From positions 32,880,457 to 32,944,456 of the forward strand of contig OX411544.1 in NCBI GenBank assembly GCA_948146395.1: a stretch of DNA of 64,000 bases, written 5' to 3'. The stretch's first letter is position 1. Each line of letters begins with the position of its first letter. Shown piece by piece: positions 53,001-64,000 of this stretch. Source of the stretch: Fragum whitleyi (lineage: Eukaryota; Mollusca; Bivalvia; Cardiida; Cardiidae). Position numbers and translations under genes: made by a program. The notes below the pieces were generated by a model. It saw nothing but the letters and a program-made list of their open reading frames with translations, was not told where the DNA came from and made no database searches.

Positions 53001-55318
53001 GTACCGGTGTAACAGTGTAACGTGTCCCTGGGGACAGGTTACCCCGGGCCAAACTGTCCCCCCCTGGGGTAACATGTCCCCGGGGACAGGTTACCCTGGG
53101 GTAACATGTCCCCCAATGGAAAATATAATTTCTTATCAAAATTTTAATATAATTGAGACTATTACATAACATTCAATTAAAAAAAATGATTTTGTAAACT
53201 TTTGAGAAAAATCATGGATAACAATCCTTTTAATACGCCGCCGGAGGCGGACGTATATTGGCGTCATCTTCTCCGTCTGTCCGTCCGTCCGTCCGTCCAC
53301 TTTTCTTGTCAACGCAACTCCTCCTAAACTTCTGGCTGGATCTTCTTGAAACTTGGTCAATGTTATCACCTCAATTGGTAGATGTGCATGAAGGAAGGAT
53401 TTTACGGTTCGTTGATTTTTGCCTGAGTTATGCCCCTTGATAACTTAGTCTCTGGGTCCACTTTTCTTGTCAACGCAACTCCTCCTAAGTTTCTGGCTGG
53501 ATCTAAATGAAACTTCGTGGATGTTATAACCGAAATTGGTAGATGAGCATGAAGGAAGACATTTATGGTTCGTTGATTTTTGCCTGAGTTATACCCCATA
53601 AAAACTTAGTCTCTGGGGCTTATTGCCTCAGTTATGCCCCCTTAAAACTTAGTATCTAGGGCTTATTGAAATTGCAGCCTTTAGAACACAACTCCTCCTT
53701 ACTTTTTGTATTTAATTAAATGAAACTTGGTCAATGTCATCACCGTAATTTGTAGATGTACATGGATCAAGGATTTTATGGCTCATTTATTTCCCTGAAT
53801 TATGCCCCCTTAAAACTTAGTGCCTGGGGCTTATTGAAATTGCAGCCTTGTGAAGGAAACTCCTCCTAACTTTTTGTTTTGATTTAAATGAAACTTGGTC
53901 ATTTTCAATTTGGTTCTGTCAAAATAAGTAGTGTCTACAATTATTTTCGTGAAACAGCAGCAAAGTGGCGGCGTATTTTGTGACGATGGCACTCTTGTTT
54001 ATGTGTTGCACTGGGTTCACATGCCTGGGTAACATGTTTCGGAGAAAAGTGACCACAGTTTGGGAAACCTTATCCACAAACAGTTTAAAATAATAATAAG
54101 AAATTGAAAATATTTGGTAAATTTGTGCACAAAACATTGTTGATAACCTTTTGGGGGTTGGGACAAGTTACCCCAGCTTGGGTAACGTGTCCCCCCTCCC
54201 TACATACTCAATGAATTTTCTAATAAGTGAATAACTTATTTGTTAAATAGTTTTGATATAAAGGAGACTATCACATAGTTTTCAAATTTAAAAAAAAATG
54301 TATTTGCAAGTATTGTTGGATAAATCCTCATTAACAATCTTTTTTTGTGTGTTTTTACTGGGTTTACAGGCCTGGGTTACATGTTTAAGCGACAAGTGAC
54401 CACAGCTTGGGAGAGCTTACCCTTAAGGCCTTAACAATTTGAAATATAAATGATTGAAAACATAAGGGTTTATAACTTCACATATCATTGTTGACAACCT
54501 TTTTAGAGGTAGGACAGGTTACCCAGGCCTGGGCAACGTGTCCCCGGGGACAGGTTACCCCAGCTTGGGTAACATGCCCCCCCCCCCCCCTCCCATAGAT
54601 ACACATACACTCACAATCAATTTTCTAATAAGTAAATAACTAATTTGCAAAACAGTTTCGATATAAATGAGACGATCACACAGTTTTCAAATGAAAAAAA
54701 TGTATTTGCAAGTTTTGTTGAATAAATCCTCACTAACAACCTTTTTTGTGTTTTCACTGGGGTAACATGTTTCAGAGACAATTGACCACAGCTTTGGAAA
54801 CCTTACCCCCAAACAATTTGAAATATTATTAAATAATTGAAAACATATGGGTTTGTTTTTTAATATAACATTGCTGACAGCATTTTTGGGGGTGGGACCC
54901 CGGGGACAGGTTACCCAGGCCTTGGTAATGTGTCCCCCCACCTCCCTACAAACAAAGAAAAAAAATCATGCTTTTGAATAATTTTTCCAAAGACAAGATC
55001 ATTCTCAGATATGTCCATTGTCATTAAACAATTATTTTTCTTTAAAACAAAACAACAGGTTTAATTATTATAATACTTATGATGAAAAATATAGAAATCC
55101 TTCCGAACTGAAACAGTTCGCAAAACAAATTAAAATCACATACAGATCAAAGAAAGGGACTTGTAACACATAGAATAAAAATTTCTTGGTAAAAGAAATG
55201 TGACTAAATATTTGTTTACAATATCTGTAGGGGGGACAGGTTACCCCAGGGGGGTACAGGTTACCCCGGCTGATTTCTAGGGTAACCTGTCCCCATGGAC
55301 CCTGGGGACACCGGTATT
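53001..55318. mobile_element. Palindrome-ended GGGGACAGGTTACC element with tandem units
   Basis: Ends ACCGGTGT..CCCTGGGGACAGGTTACC and the inverse (CCTGGGGACACCGGT). Three units of about 360-385 bp are separated by GGGGACAGGTTACCC / GGGTAACGTGTCCCC clusters at about 53035, 54160, 54510, 54895 and 55235. Unit 1 is interrupted by the family 7 element. No coding frame. Confidence 0.6.
53231..54000 (+). mobile_element. HINE/Helentron-like element, family 7, nested
   Basis: Starts TAATACGCCGCCGGAGGCGG, CCGTCCGTCCGTCCGTCC head. Cores carry CTCCTCCTAA-CTT-CTGGCTGG. Ends GGCGGCGTATTTTGTGACGA, TGGCACTCTTGTTT. Subterminal TACGCCGCC is inverted as GGCGGCGTA. Confidence 0.75.
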
Positions 55319-55789
55319 GTTACAGTACTATTGTTCCTAAATATTTTCTCATAGCTAAATGAACCGATTGAAAACTTTTACCTGTTGGTATCTTATACTT
55401 TGCTTCTTTGTAGAAATTTGACAGAACTTGTACATTTTGAGGAAAAAGATAACTTTCGACATCATAGAAGAAACGGTAGAGAACACCCACATGTGATTGA
55501 TTGGAATGAATGGTTGCCATGACAACAGATTGGAAAAATACTTTAAAAATATAATTCATGATAGGTCTTTGATATTAGATGAGGGATTATGTACTCTTAC
55601 TTTAATACTGCCATTATTTCTATATTTAAAATGTATTTCAAATCAATAAACCGCTATCACATTGTTATATCATTAGGGTTGAAGCTCACGTAGCAAGTTT
55701 TTTATTACTTGAACTAATAGAGAAAAGTAGATAGGCAAAGGCACTATCTCAGGATCTTGAGGTTTACCTATTTCCCCTAAAAAACGCTC
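55319..55789. other. No gene seen
   Basis: AT-rich. Confidence 0.45.
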
Positions 55790-56065
55790 CCATGAGCTAT
55801 ACTTAACATGGTCCTGGAGCCTCTATTTAGTATGCACTTTCTGATTTGAAAAGCCATTAAAATTGATGCCTTTGTGGCCAATTTCCCTTTTAACTTGAGG
55901 TGAATTTCCTCTTAACAATCATATAAATGATTGTTTAGAGGAAATTCACATCAAGCTAGAGAAGAAGCCTAAAAAATTTAGGCATTAGAATTGTGGTTAC
56001 TTGGTTAAAAATGTAGGTGTGCTAAAATTAGGGAGGGCACTTTTATTAGGGGAAATAAGGTAAAA
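55790..56065. mobile_element. Palindromic MITE, decayed
   Basis: ATTTCCCCTAAAAAACGCTC to GGGCACTTTTATTAGGGGAA; inner AACAATCATATAAATGATTG. Confidence 0.5.
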
Positions 56066-56227
56066 ACTTGTTCATTATAAATGCGTACATTCTTGATAGA
56101 TGGCTTTACACTGTTAACTACAGCTGGAAAAATCTGTAGTTTGATACTTTTATTACCACAAAATAAAGAAAGAAGAAAAATTTCAACTTTCGAATACTGC
56201 TGATATAACTCTTTATAAGGATTACAA

Positions 56228-56298
56228 AGGGTCAGTCCAAAACTATTGTAAGTGACTATATATTTATAAGTACTTACAATAGTTTTACACAGACCCTT
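56228..56298. mobile_element. Hairpin MITE P copy
   Basis: GGGTCAGTCCAAAACTATTG with inverse ending ACACAGACCC. Confidence 0.7.
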
Positions 56299-56405
56299 CA
56301 ATTCAATGTTGCCTCTGTTTTATTGTTGATTGATTGTAAGAATACTTTACGAGTAATAAAACAGAGGAAACAATGGATAGGTGCACAACTTATAAGCACT
56401 TATAT

Positions 56406-56470
56406 CGAAGGTCATTGCAAAACTAATTTAAGTGCCTATAATTTAATGGTCACTTTCAATAGTTTTGCAC
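56406..56470. mobile_element. Hairpin MITE P copy, decayed
   Basis: AAGGTCATTGCAAAACTAAT with CACTTTCAATAGTTTTGCAC. Confidence 0.6.
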
Positions 56471-56967
56471 AAATACATAGATATACAGATTAAAATAAAA
56501 GTTTTGTGCTATCCTGTCTAGTTGTTAAACTTACACTTAAATGTCTTCCAGGTGCTAATTAGTTATTACAATCTTATTGAAATTGTACATATAGGCTTCA
56601 AAAAGTCTTCCTATTTATTAATTGTTGAATAATGACCCATCTTTTAAAGAATATTAGGTCTTAAGACTTAAAAGCTTTCTTCTAACTGCACACATTGTTA
56701 TTTTTCAAAGGTGTCTACAAAGAAAATGAAGTTTGTAATAAGAATGTACTGACTGCTGATTTAGAGACAATACCAGGAATGTTAAAATTTGTGAATAACT
56801 TGATGCGTAACAATTGAAAAGTTCAACAAATCAATTTGAATTTACATGTCTTTGCACTAGCCCCCTTGATAAAGTTTCTTTACTGTTGAGAAATTGTACA
56901 CAAATGACCGCTTGCTTTTCTTTTAATATCTATATGAAGTATTTTGGCAGATTTTATTTACAAATTG
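56471..56967. other. No gene; short open stretch at 56711-56818
   Basis: After TTTTTCAAAG, 35 codons run to TGA (56816-56818) (GVYKENEVCNKNVLTADLET onward). No family recognised; probably chance. Confidence 0.3.
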
Positions 56968-57022
56968 AGAGTAAATGCCTATAAATGTATAGGCACTTAA
57001 AATAGTATTTCACTAACCCCCC
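56968..57022. mobile_element. Hairpin MITE P, partial
   Basis: GTAAATGCCTATAAATGTAT, AGGCACTTAAAATAG and CACTAACCCCCC. Confidence 0.55.
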
Positions 57023-57152
57023 AAAATAGATTAATGGAGCTTTATGTAAAGCAATGCAATTGTAAAAATACATGTACTGAAAAATAAGATAGTTTGAATT
57101 TAAGATGTTTTTTTCTAATTTGGTTGTGCTTATGACATAGTGACATTTTATT

Positions 57153-57393
57153 TGAACCTCTGTGTGACATTTCCAACAATATTAAATGTGCGTGAGGTGC
57201 AAACATTAGGTAGCGTAGACTGCCACAAACTGTAAATATTAAGTTATCTGATGTCTCTACAGATACTTTGAGACCTTATCTATCTACAAAACGCACAGTG
57301 AAGACTGGTCAGACTGTACAGATGCACAGGCTGGTCAGAGTCTTTGCTACATTTGAATATTTGAATTTGTTGGAATCCTCACGCACAGGCTCA
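57153..57393. mobile_element. Palindromic MITE T
   Basis: TGAACCTCTGTGTGACATTT start, CACGCACAGGCTCA end. Confidence 0.68.
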
Positions 57394-57688
57394 TTTCCCT
57401 TTGAAAAAAACAAAACAATGTTGTATATTATTATTTCATAGTGCTAAGAAGGAATATGAGATTTTTTATTGTTATAAGAATTTTGAGGATTTTATTAATT
57501 TTTTTGCAATGCCAATATACTCAATTATATATGAAATCATTCTATCACTTTCTAGCTTCGAAAAATCTAGGTGAAAATATTGTGAAAATGAAGAAATTGC
57601 TTATGATAGTGCTTTCAATAGACTACCCAAAAGAGAAATAATTTAAAAGATTTCTGTAAGTTAAAATTTCTTTCAAGTTGCATGAGTT

Positions 57689-57850
57689 AAGGTAGTGGAA
57701 CTGTTGTAGATCCGCAACATTTCGGCACTCATGAGCTTTCACGATGTTGACCGAGGTTTCCTAATGAAAATCATTAGGAAACCTTGGTTAACACTATTAA
57801 AGCTCATTACTTTGGAAAATGTTGCAGAACTATCACGGGTCTACTACCTT
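57689..57850. mobile_element. Palindromic MITE R
   Basis: AAGGTAGTGGAACTG start, GGTCTACTACCTT end, centre GGTTTCCTAATGAAAATCAT. Confidence 0.68.
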
Positions 57851-57900
57851 TAGAAGTTTGACATCTGAGAATGGATTAATGAGTGAATAATTAATGAATT

Positions 57901-58611
57901 AGGGGTTAGCACAAGAATACTGTAAGTGCCTTTGAAAATGTATCGACTGTTCAGTGCTAGACTACAAAGTGTATATACATTGTATACCGTTCACAAAAAG
58001 TAGAGGATATTGTAAGTTTGATTTGTGGTATTCTGGTCAGCTTGGGCATCCATACATCTTCAGGACCCCTTAATTGAATCTTCAACAAAGAAGCCAATCG
58101 TTTGATATCGTGACAATATCTGACTGTGAGACACATGGTTTGACAGCAGTCTGGACTCACATTCTTCTAGTTTCCAGCATACCATTGACTAACTAACGGT
58201 GAGCTTTCATTAGACCTCACATTATTCCAACAAAATGTGATGCGACTACATGTTAGAGATAAACACCAAATAATTTTTTCTCGAAGTTATGCTCAAATAG
58301 GGTAAGAAATTCTATTACAAAATACGCCATGTTAAAACAAGCGCTATACCCCTCTCTTCTTAAATGCTGAACTTGCAGGACATGTTTAGCAGAGAAGGGA
58401 ATTCCATAACTACCATTTTACCATAAGACAACTGCTACTTGGCCAAAAATAATTTAGGTTGTCCTAAATTGTTTGCAACCACAATGACCTCATGGATTAA
58501 CAAATTATCCCCTACTTTTTGTGAACAGTATATATACACTTAGTAGTCTTGCACTGAACCCTTAAAAAGCACTTACAATTTTTTGCAATAACCCCTCAAA
58601 TTGTAATAACA
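57901..58611 (+). mobile_element. Hairpin MITE P split by an element with about 50-bp inverted repeats
   Basis: Left arm AGGGGTTAGCACAAGAATAC, right arm AAGCACTTACAATTTTTTGC to AACCCCT. Confidence 0.6.
57949..58559. mobile_element. Inverted-repeat element, about 611 bp, nested
   Basis: GTTCAGTGCTAGACTAC at the left, GTAGTCTTGCACTGAAC at the right; inner GTTCACAAAAAGTAG / CTACTTTTTGTGAAC. No transposase frame. Confidence 0.65.
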
Positions 58612-59253
58612 TTGTAGAAAAGATTGTTTGTGCCTTATGTTTAAGCATTTATATTGCAATGCATTTTACTTGCCTTGAAAATATGTGAAGTTTGCTGGAT
58701 TGAATGTTCTTATTATTTGGTCTAAAAGTCAAACCTTTGGGTTTTATGGGGGCAGGAGGAGGAGGGGGTGAAGAAGCCATAAATATAAACTTGTAGATCA
58801 AAAATATATGTTTTTGAACATAGTCCAAGGTATCTTTTGATAAACTGAAATAATTGATAAAATATTAGAAAGAAAAATGATCAAGAATGAAATTTTTGTC
58901 AAGAAAAAAGAATTTATTAAAAAATGGAAGATTCAATAGACTGTTTATTTGAGCTTTTAATGTGGATAGATAAGATTAATTTGTAGATTTTTGCCAATAA
59001 CTTTAAATATGTTTTTTTGTATTTTTATAACATTTGTGTTACATAGTGATATTATTTTCTACCTTAACTTACCTATCTACCTTTCTTTTTAACGTGTTAG
59101 TTTGTAATAATTTATTTTGTAATTTGTAGCTTGTTTAATCTCAACTATAGAGAAATGTGGTTGTTTCAAAGCTTAACCATTTTACTCAAAATAGGTATAA
59201 CTGCTAGTTCTTTTTCCAAATAAGCAGTGTAACCTTTTATGCAGATCATCTCA
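58612..59253. other. No gene seen
   Basis: AT-rich, unrecognised. Confidence 0.45.
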
Positions 59254-59328
59254 ATGGCTCGGTGCAAAACAGTTGTAAATGCCTATAAGTTTATAGGCAC
59301 TTAATATGGTTTGCACTGAACCCTCTGT
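59254..59328. mobile_element. Hairpin MITE P copy
   Basis: GGTGCAAAACAGTTGTAAAT, TATAGGCACTTAATATGG and TTGCACTGAACCC; intermediate between hairpins P and Q. Confidence 0.6.
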
Positions 59329-59911
59329 CTATTTAGCCTTTTTTTGGCCTATGTGCATTGGAGGAAAATAATTATACTTAAAGGCTGGAATATAGGAGTT
59401 TTTGAGTGAGAAAAATTCTCATTAGTTAAGTTAATAGAAACATCAGGATAATTTTTATACCCATTACAGGATTTGTAAAGAGAAATTCATATGAAAATCT
59501 ATAACTTCAAAGGTTACAATTATGTAGAATTTTCAAGAGAATCCTGCTTTTATATCTTACAATATACTGCTGATCATGTTTGCTGTATCATCTAAAATTA
59601 GAACATGGAAAAACCCATAATAAGTGTGATTACCAGTCCATGTTCTATTTTTAGATGATTAATTCATCTCATTTTTTTTTTGTCTTCACCTTTCAACCTA
59701 CTACAGCCATTGCTAAGCAATGGTTTGTATCATTTTGTTAAATAATTAGTAAAAATTTAAAAAAAAAAAGGGTAAAATAAAAAATAGAAAAAAAAAATAC
59801 TGAAAGATGTGCATGAGAAATTACTAACAAGTCATATTTGTTAGCAAAACATCGCAGAAGTTTAATTGAATTTTGGTGTTGCTTGAAATGGATATAATAT
59901 TTTAAATAAAT
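59329..59911. other. No gene seen; small hairpin
   Basis: CATCTAAAATTAGAACATGG / CCATGTTCTATTTTTAGATG at 59589-59657 forms a stem; otherwise AT-rich. Confidence 0.45.
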
Positions 59912-60147
59912 TGAGCCTGCGCCTGACATTTCCAACAATCTGACATGTGCGTGAAGAGCCAACAGTAACCAAACTTGACTGCCATGAAGTATTATATGAA
60001 GTTTGCCAGACTGTCTTTGAGACCTCATCTTTCTTCAAAGTGCAAAGTAAAGACCCTGATCAGACTGTGCAGATGTACCAGCTGGCTAGAGTCTTATCTT
60101 AGCTCAAAGCACATTTAAAATTGTTGGAAATGTCACACACAAGCTCA
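59912..60147. mobile_element. Palindromic MITE T
   Basis: TGAGCCTGCGCCTGACATTT start, CACACACAAGCTCA end. Confidence 0.68.
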
Positions 60148-60484
60148 AATTATTGTCATAGGATTACGTATTAACTGCTAAGCTTAATTAAATTCAAATG
60201 TTATTGGAGTTTCTCATTCATTGTCTTTGAAACAAAGGAGTGAACAAAATTTTGCATATCTTAGATATAGATATCGTTAACTAAGGTCATTATGTAATAA
60301 CTCTTAAAACCATTACTTTCTCCTTTGTGGCTAAAGCTGGGGTTACAAAGTTTTGGGAGTAAGAGGACAATTGATTGGATTTTTATCTATTTATGTTTTA
60401 TTCATATTGAAAAGATTCATAGTGAAAGAGTTTTGAATTTCTTTGGCTTAGACATTAAGGCCAATCAGAAAGCAAGTCTTTCAG

Positions 60485-60612
60485 TTAAGGTAGTGGACCC
60501 GTAATAGTTCCACAACGTTTTGGAAGTAATGAAATTTAACAATGTTGACCAAGGTTTCCTAATAATTTTTATTAGGAAACCTCGGTCAACATCGTGAAAG
60601 TTCATGAGTATC
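60485..60612. mobile_element. Palindromic MITE R, truncated
   Basis: AAGGTAGTGGACCCGTAATA start, centre GGTTTCCTAATAATTTTTAT, right end missing. Confidence 0.6.
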
Positions 60613-61197
60613 TAACTAGAATTTTAAAACATAGATAAGGAATAAAAATTAAATTTAAATCAAGTTGGAAGTTTGATCTCTCTTTATCCCTAAAACATAG
60701 ATAGATAATGTCCGTTGTTGTCATGTTGTCTCGTGCCCTTTTATTTTTATCTATGAATCATTTGCATAATCATTTTGTTTAAGTTTGTCACTTTTCCATT
60801 TAGAGATAGAAACAACAATGTGTAGTCAACATGAGGAATATTCCAATAGAAATCTTAAGATATTTAACAAGCTTTAAGCTAATAATTGTGTCTAATTCTC
60901 ATTTAAATGATCAAATAGTTAAGACAATTTGATCCTTCTAGAATGCATTGGAATTTCAAAATTTGAAGAGCTCCAGATCAGAGGGGAGAATTATGTTCAG
61001 GAATTGATATTTCAGATGAAATCTTCACTTTGTGGGTAAACTTGTTTACACTGGATTTCATCTCACAGAAATTATTTTAAATGTTGCTTACAATGTAGGG
61101 TTTTATCATTCAAAGTAAAAAACAACAGTTCAAATAATTTTCACCCTCTTCAATCAAAGATGTTAATGTAAGGCTGTTGTAAATGCTTATATTAATG
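60613..61197. other. No gene seen
   Basis: AT-rich, unrecognised. Confidence 0.45.
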
Positions 61198-61267
61198 GAT
61201 CAGCCTTAAACAGTTGAAACTGCCTATATTTTTATAGGCAGTTAAAACTGTTTCGTGCTGAGCCATT
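61198..61267. mobile_element. Hairpin MITE Q copy
   Basis: GGATCAGCCTTAAACAGTTG with TTAAAACTGTTTCGTGCTGA. Confidence 0.68.
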
Positions 61268-61279
61268 GATATAATGTAC

Positions 61280-61575
61280 AGACACTTTCTAGTCTTGCAT
61301 TGACCTTTTCGCTCTGAAGCTCTGAGGTCAAAGAAAAGTGATCATGTAGCGATCAATTTATGTGTTGTACTAGTGTAAGTTAGGCATGCCCATTTGTACA
61401 TATGTTCATGCTCCTAGACTTGAGTTGTTTTGTGTACATACTCCTGCTAATGAATATGTACATTGTTCAGGAGAAATCATTTCATTCTGGCACTGCATTG
61501 TTCATTTAACATGGTGTATGTATTAAGATATTATTTATAGGAAGATTATACAGAATTAAATAAATAAAAAATCTT
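61280..61575 (+). promoter_or_regulatory. Candidate distal 3' UTR: three Pumilio-type sites and tandem AATAAA
   Basis: TGTACATA occurs at 61395-61402 and 61433-61440, and TGTACATT at 61457-61464. AATAAA occurs at 61559 and 61563. The stretch matches no repeat seen elsewhere in the window. It could be the terminal UTR exon reached from the donor at 52223, or the UTR of an unseen + strand transcript. The linkage is inferred. Confidence 0.3.
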
Positions 61576-61599
61576 GAAAGTTGAAACCTTGTTGATAGT

Positions 61600-62117
61600 T
61601 TTTTATTATACTGCAAATAAAATTCTAGCATTTTCATTGGTTAATGCTGACCTGACAAACATTGATAGCTACGGCCGCTCCAGTATTACCTCTAATGTTT
61701 TCTTAAGGCGCATCGACATGAACATAGACAAAAAATCGAAACGGTAATGGCAGCCATGTTTCTCTTGCTTCGCTGATAACACGACCCAAATTTCACACTA
61801 GGATACAGTTGAAAAGGATGTCAGTTAATAATGTGCAAATAAAAAATGATATAGATGTCAATAAATACCTTAAATTTGTACAAATCTGTCCATTTAAAGT
61901 GCCAAGTTTCTCGCTGTTTCAGCCAACAAACGCTTCCATGCAGAGTGTAGTAGTGTGACGACACAACTATATATGACGTCACTTTGTACATGTTGACTTT
62001 TCATAGGGGCGCATTAAGGGATATTGGTGTTTTAAAAGAAATCGGTTTATACGAACGCCTAAAATAGGCAAAAGACGGATATTTAGCCCTAAAACTTTGA
62101 AGTATAATAAATTCGTA
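61600..62117. other. No gene; one TGACGTCA
   Basis: Single TGACGTCA at 61974-61981 within unrecognised DNA, possibly the outer part of the palindromic element at 62118. Confidence 0.4.
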
Positions 62118-62252
62118 ATATGGTTTCTTGTCTGGGTAGATGACGATTTATTCCCGGCAGTAAAAATGATGTCAACCCTCGCCTACGGCTCGGGTGACAT
62201 CATTTTTCCAGCCGGGAATAAATCGTCATATACCCCGGCAAGAAACCGTATA
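62118..62252. mobile_element. Long palindromic MITE, about 135 bp
   Basis: ATATGGTTTCTTG / CAAGAAACCGTAT ends, arms with GACGATTTATTCCCGGC and GCCGGGAATAAATCGTC around a TACGGCTCGGG centre. Confidence 0.7.
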
Positions 62253-63071
62253 ACTAATAATGTTTGTGCCTTGCTATTTTCCGGAAATTATATTGAAAAT
62301 TTTATTAGTACATATTTGACATTCTATTAAAAGTATGACCTGAATTTTTGAGAAAAAAATGAGGAAATTCCAGAAATCTATTGATTCAATTAATTTTGCG
62401 AAACATTTTACACAGTTTGTGAAATGACATCAGCAAATGTATTATGACGTAATTTTCACAACAAAATATATTATTTGCTGTTCACTCATTGTTAAACAAC
62501 CCAACTTTTGAGGCTCCAAAAAACTTCGAAAACATTTTGAAAATTAAAGAAATTGCTTGTTACAAGCAATATACCTTTTTCTTAACAATATATATTTTTT
62601 TTCAAAACTTCATCAACTAGAAATTATTTTCTTCAACTTTTTATATGGCTGTTGAAAGTTGGGACATATTGGATCACCTGTAGTGTTTGTGCCATGGGCA
62701 TCAAGATGGCATTCCCTTCTTTGTCCGCAGCATTACTCCTTCACCTTGGATTTAATGGAAACTTGGTAGTTATATTCCTCTCATGACAACAGAGTTCAGT
62801 GCAAAAAAACATTACTCTACCTAGCTATTTGGACATCCAGCATTGTAACAAGTGTATCTTGTGACAATTCTCCACCTTGTTTGAAATTATACCAGTCTTG
62901 AGGTTTTGTCTTCTAGTGGCGAGTTACTGTTGACTCTTGTCAAATGCTTTATGTAAATGACTATATTTAAATAATGCCAGACGGGATATTCTGTGTGATG
63001 ACATGGGCCATCCAGCATCCAGGAGGCCTCCACTTCTTTGTCAGAAGCATAACAGTTAGTTCTTCTCATGA
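62253..63071. other. No gene; decayed HINE-like cores
   Basis: 62547-62566 is an AAGAAATTGCTT hairpin. 62690-62830 and 62985-63065 share GGGC-ATC-AG and TTCTTTGTC-G-AGCAT, suggesting two decayed cores. Confidence 0.35.
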
Positions 63072-63334
63072 TTATAGAATATAGGAATCAGCTTGTCCAT
63101 TGGTCTATCTGAGAGTCTGTAGCAAATTTTTCCTCTTAATTTCTTAGAAACTAATGGGGGGATTTCATTGAAACTTTACAGATGTGATCAGTATCAGGCA
63201 GAAATGTGCGAGTGATATTTTGGTTACAATCCATTGACTTTTGACAGAGTTATTGCCCTTTGATGAAAAATGACTTTTCATTATTTACAAGCACTAATGT
63301 AGGGGGCATTAATCCGCTTTGTGACAGTCTAGTT
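63072..63334 (+). mobile_element. HINE-like element, family 8
   Basis: ATTATAGAATATAGGAATCA start, AATCCGCTTTGTGACAGTCT then AGTTT end. Confidence 0.62.
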
Positions 63335-64000
63335 TCCCTTCGTTGTTTTTCATACTTGAACAGTAGTGTGACTGTCGTATCTTTTGATTGTCACCATGTC
63401 ATATCTATAACCATATGCGACCCGTCACACGAAAAAAGACCACCTGGGAACATTGTAAAATGAATATTTGAAAAAAGAGATTGGTTTCAGAACAGGCCAA
63501 ACAGAGGTCACATTGCAAAAATTCTTTCATATGAAGGTAGATTGATTAATCAAGATTCAGATCATTATGAAAGTGCAAAAAGTTTCGACCCCAGTCAGTC
63601 TGTGCAATCCGTGTAGACTGTCAAGAGTCGCAACTTTATGCACTTCCCAGATGGTTCCTTTTTGCGTGACAGTCACATATATTATGTCATAAAAAAATCT
63701 TTTATGGTGTTCAGTTGTGACATTGACCTTCATGACCCAGAAAACGAGAAAGTATACAGACAGATGGACAGACATACAGACATGGTGAAGCCAATATGCT
63801 CCCTCTTCTTCACATAGTTTCAAGCCTATAGTTCTAACTACACTTTGCTCCATATCTATGTAAGAAACTAAGTGGGGTTAAACCCCTGAATTGCTACGAT
63901 AAAAGAATATAATCATTAACCTTTGATTTTCATTTCGATTTCTGTTAAATTCAAACTATATAGAGCTGTCAAAACAAAAGAGTTGTAACTCCCAAAATGA
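63335..64000. other. No gene; probable HINE-like fragment
   Basis: 63740-63800 has ACAGACAGATGGACAGAC and GAAGCCAATATGCTCCCTCT, typical of an inverted HINE-type head. The rest is unrecognised. Confidence 0.35.

Noticed and set aside
53001..55318. Viral or retroelement insertion
   Set aside because: No open frame, no LTR or poly-A tail, only palindromic ends and tandem units.
56711..56818. 35-codon open stretch after an acceptor-like TTTTTCAAAG
   Set aside because: No homology recognised, no donor or upstream exon with matching phase; kept only as a note.

Overview
The window looks like nuclear DNA of a bivalve mollusc. It is AT-rich, gene-poor and intron-rich. It is packed with the repeats expected in bivalve genomes: short elements that begin AGCTCACCTGAGCAC, carry CCGTCCGTCCGT-type heads and roughly 145-170 bp tandem cores, and end in a hairpin plus CTTGTT. 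tRNA-derived SINEs and many palindromic MITEs are also present. The species cannot be named from the sequence alone. One protein-coding gene can be supported. It lies on the + strand from about 25026 to 52222, with 11 exons joined by GT-AG introns in consistent phase. It predicts a protein of about 1035 residues homologous to the CCDC9/CCDC9B family, which is annotated in vertebrates as a probable exon-junction-complex-associated RNA-binding protein. Layout: 1-25 kb holds only repeats and unassigned DNA, with one speculative non-coding first exon near 2810. From 25 to 31 kb come the start-codon exon, which is embedded in a tandem array, and exons 2-4 encoding the conserved N-terminal helix. 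Intron 4 (6.6 kb) is filled with transposons, including a head-to-tail pair and a nested pair. Exons 5-9 (37-47 kb) encode an Arg/Asp/Asn-rich region, a conserved Trp-rich block and the lead-in to an RG tract. Exon 10 (50.1-51.4 kb) encodes eight GR repeats, an acidic tail and a good match to a PAM2 (PABP-binding) motif. The 3' end has two alternatives: reading through to a stop at 51442-51444 with a poly(A) signal at 51839, or splicing to a short last coding exon at 52140. From 52.2 to 64 kb there are again repeats. A plausible distal 3' UTR tail near 61.3-61.57 kb carries three Pumilio-type sites and tandem AATAAA. The most striking points are the PAM2-like motif next to an RG tract, the repeated start-codon/splice-donor unit, a SINE with a perfect 14-bp target-site duplication 9 bp from the exon 10 acceptor, and several nested insertions in which the empty site can still be read. 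No tRNA gene, rRNA gene, CRISPR array or bacterial-type operon was found.
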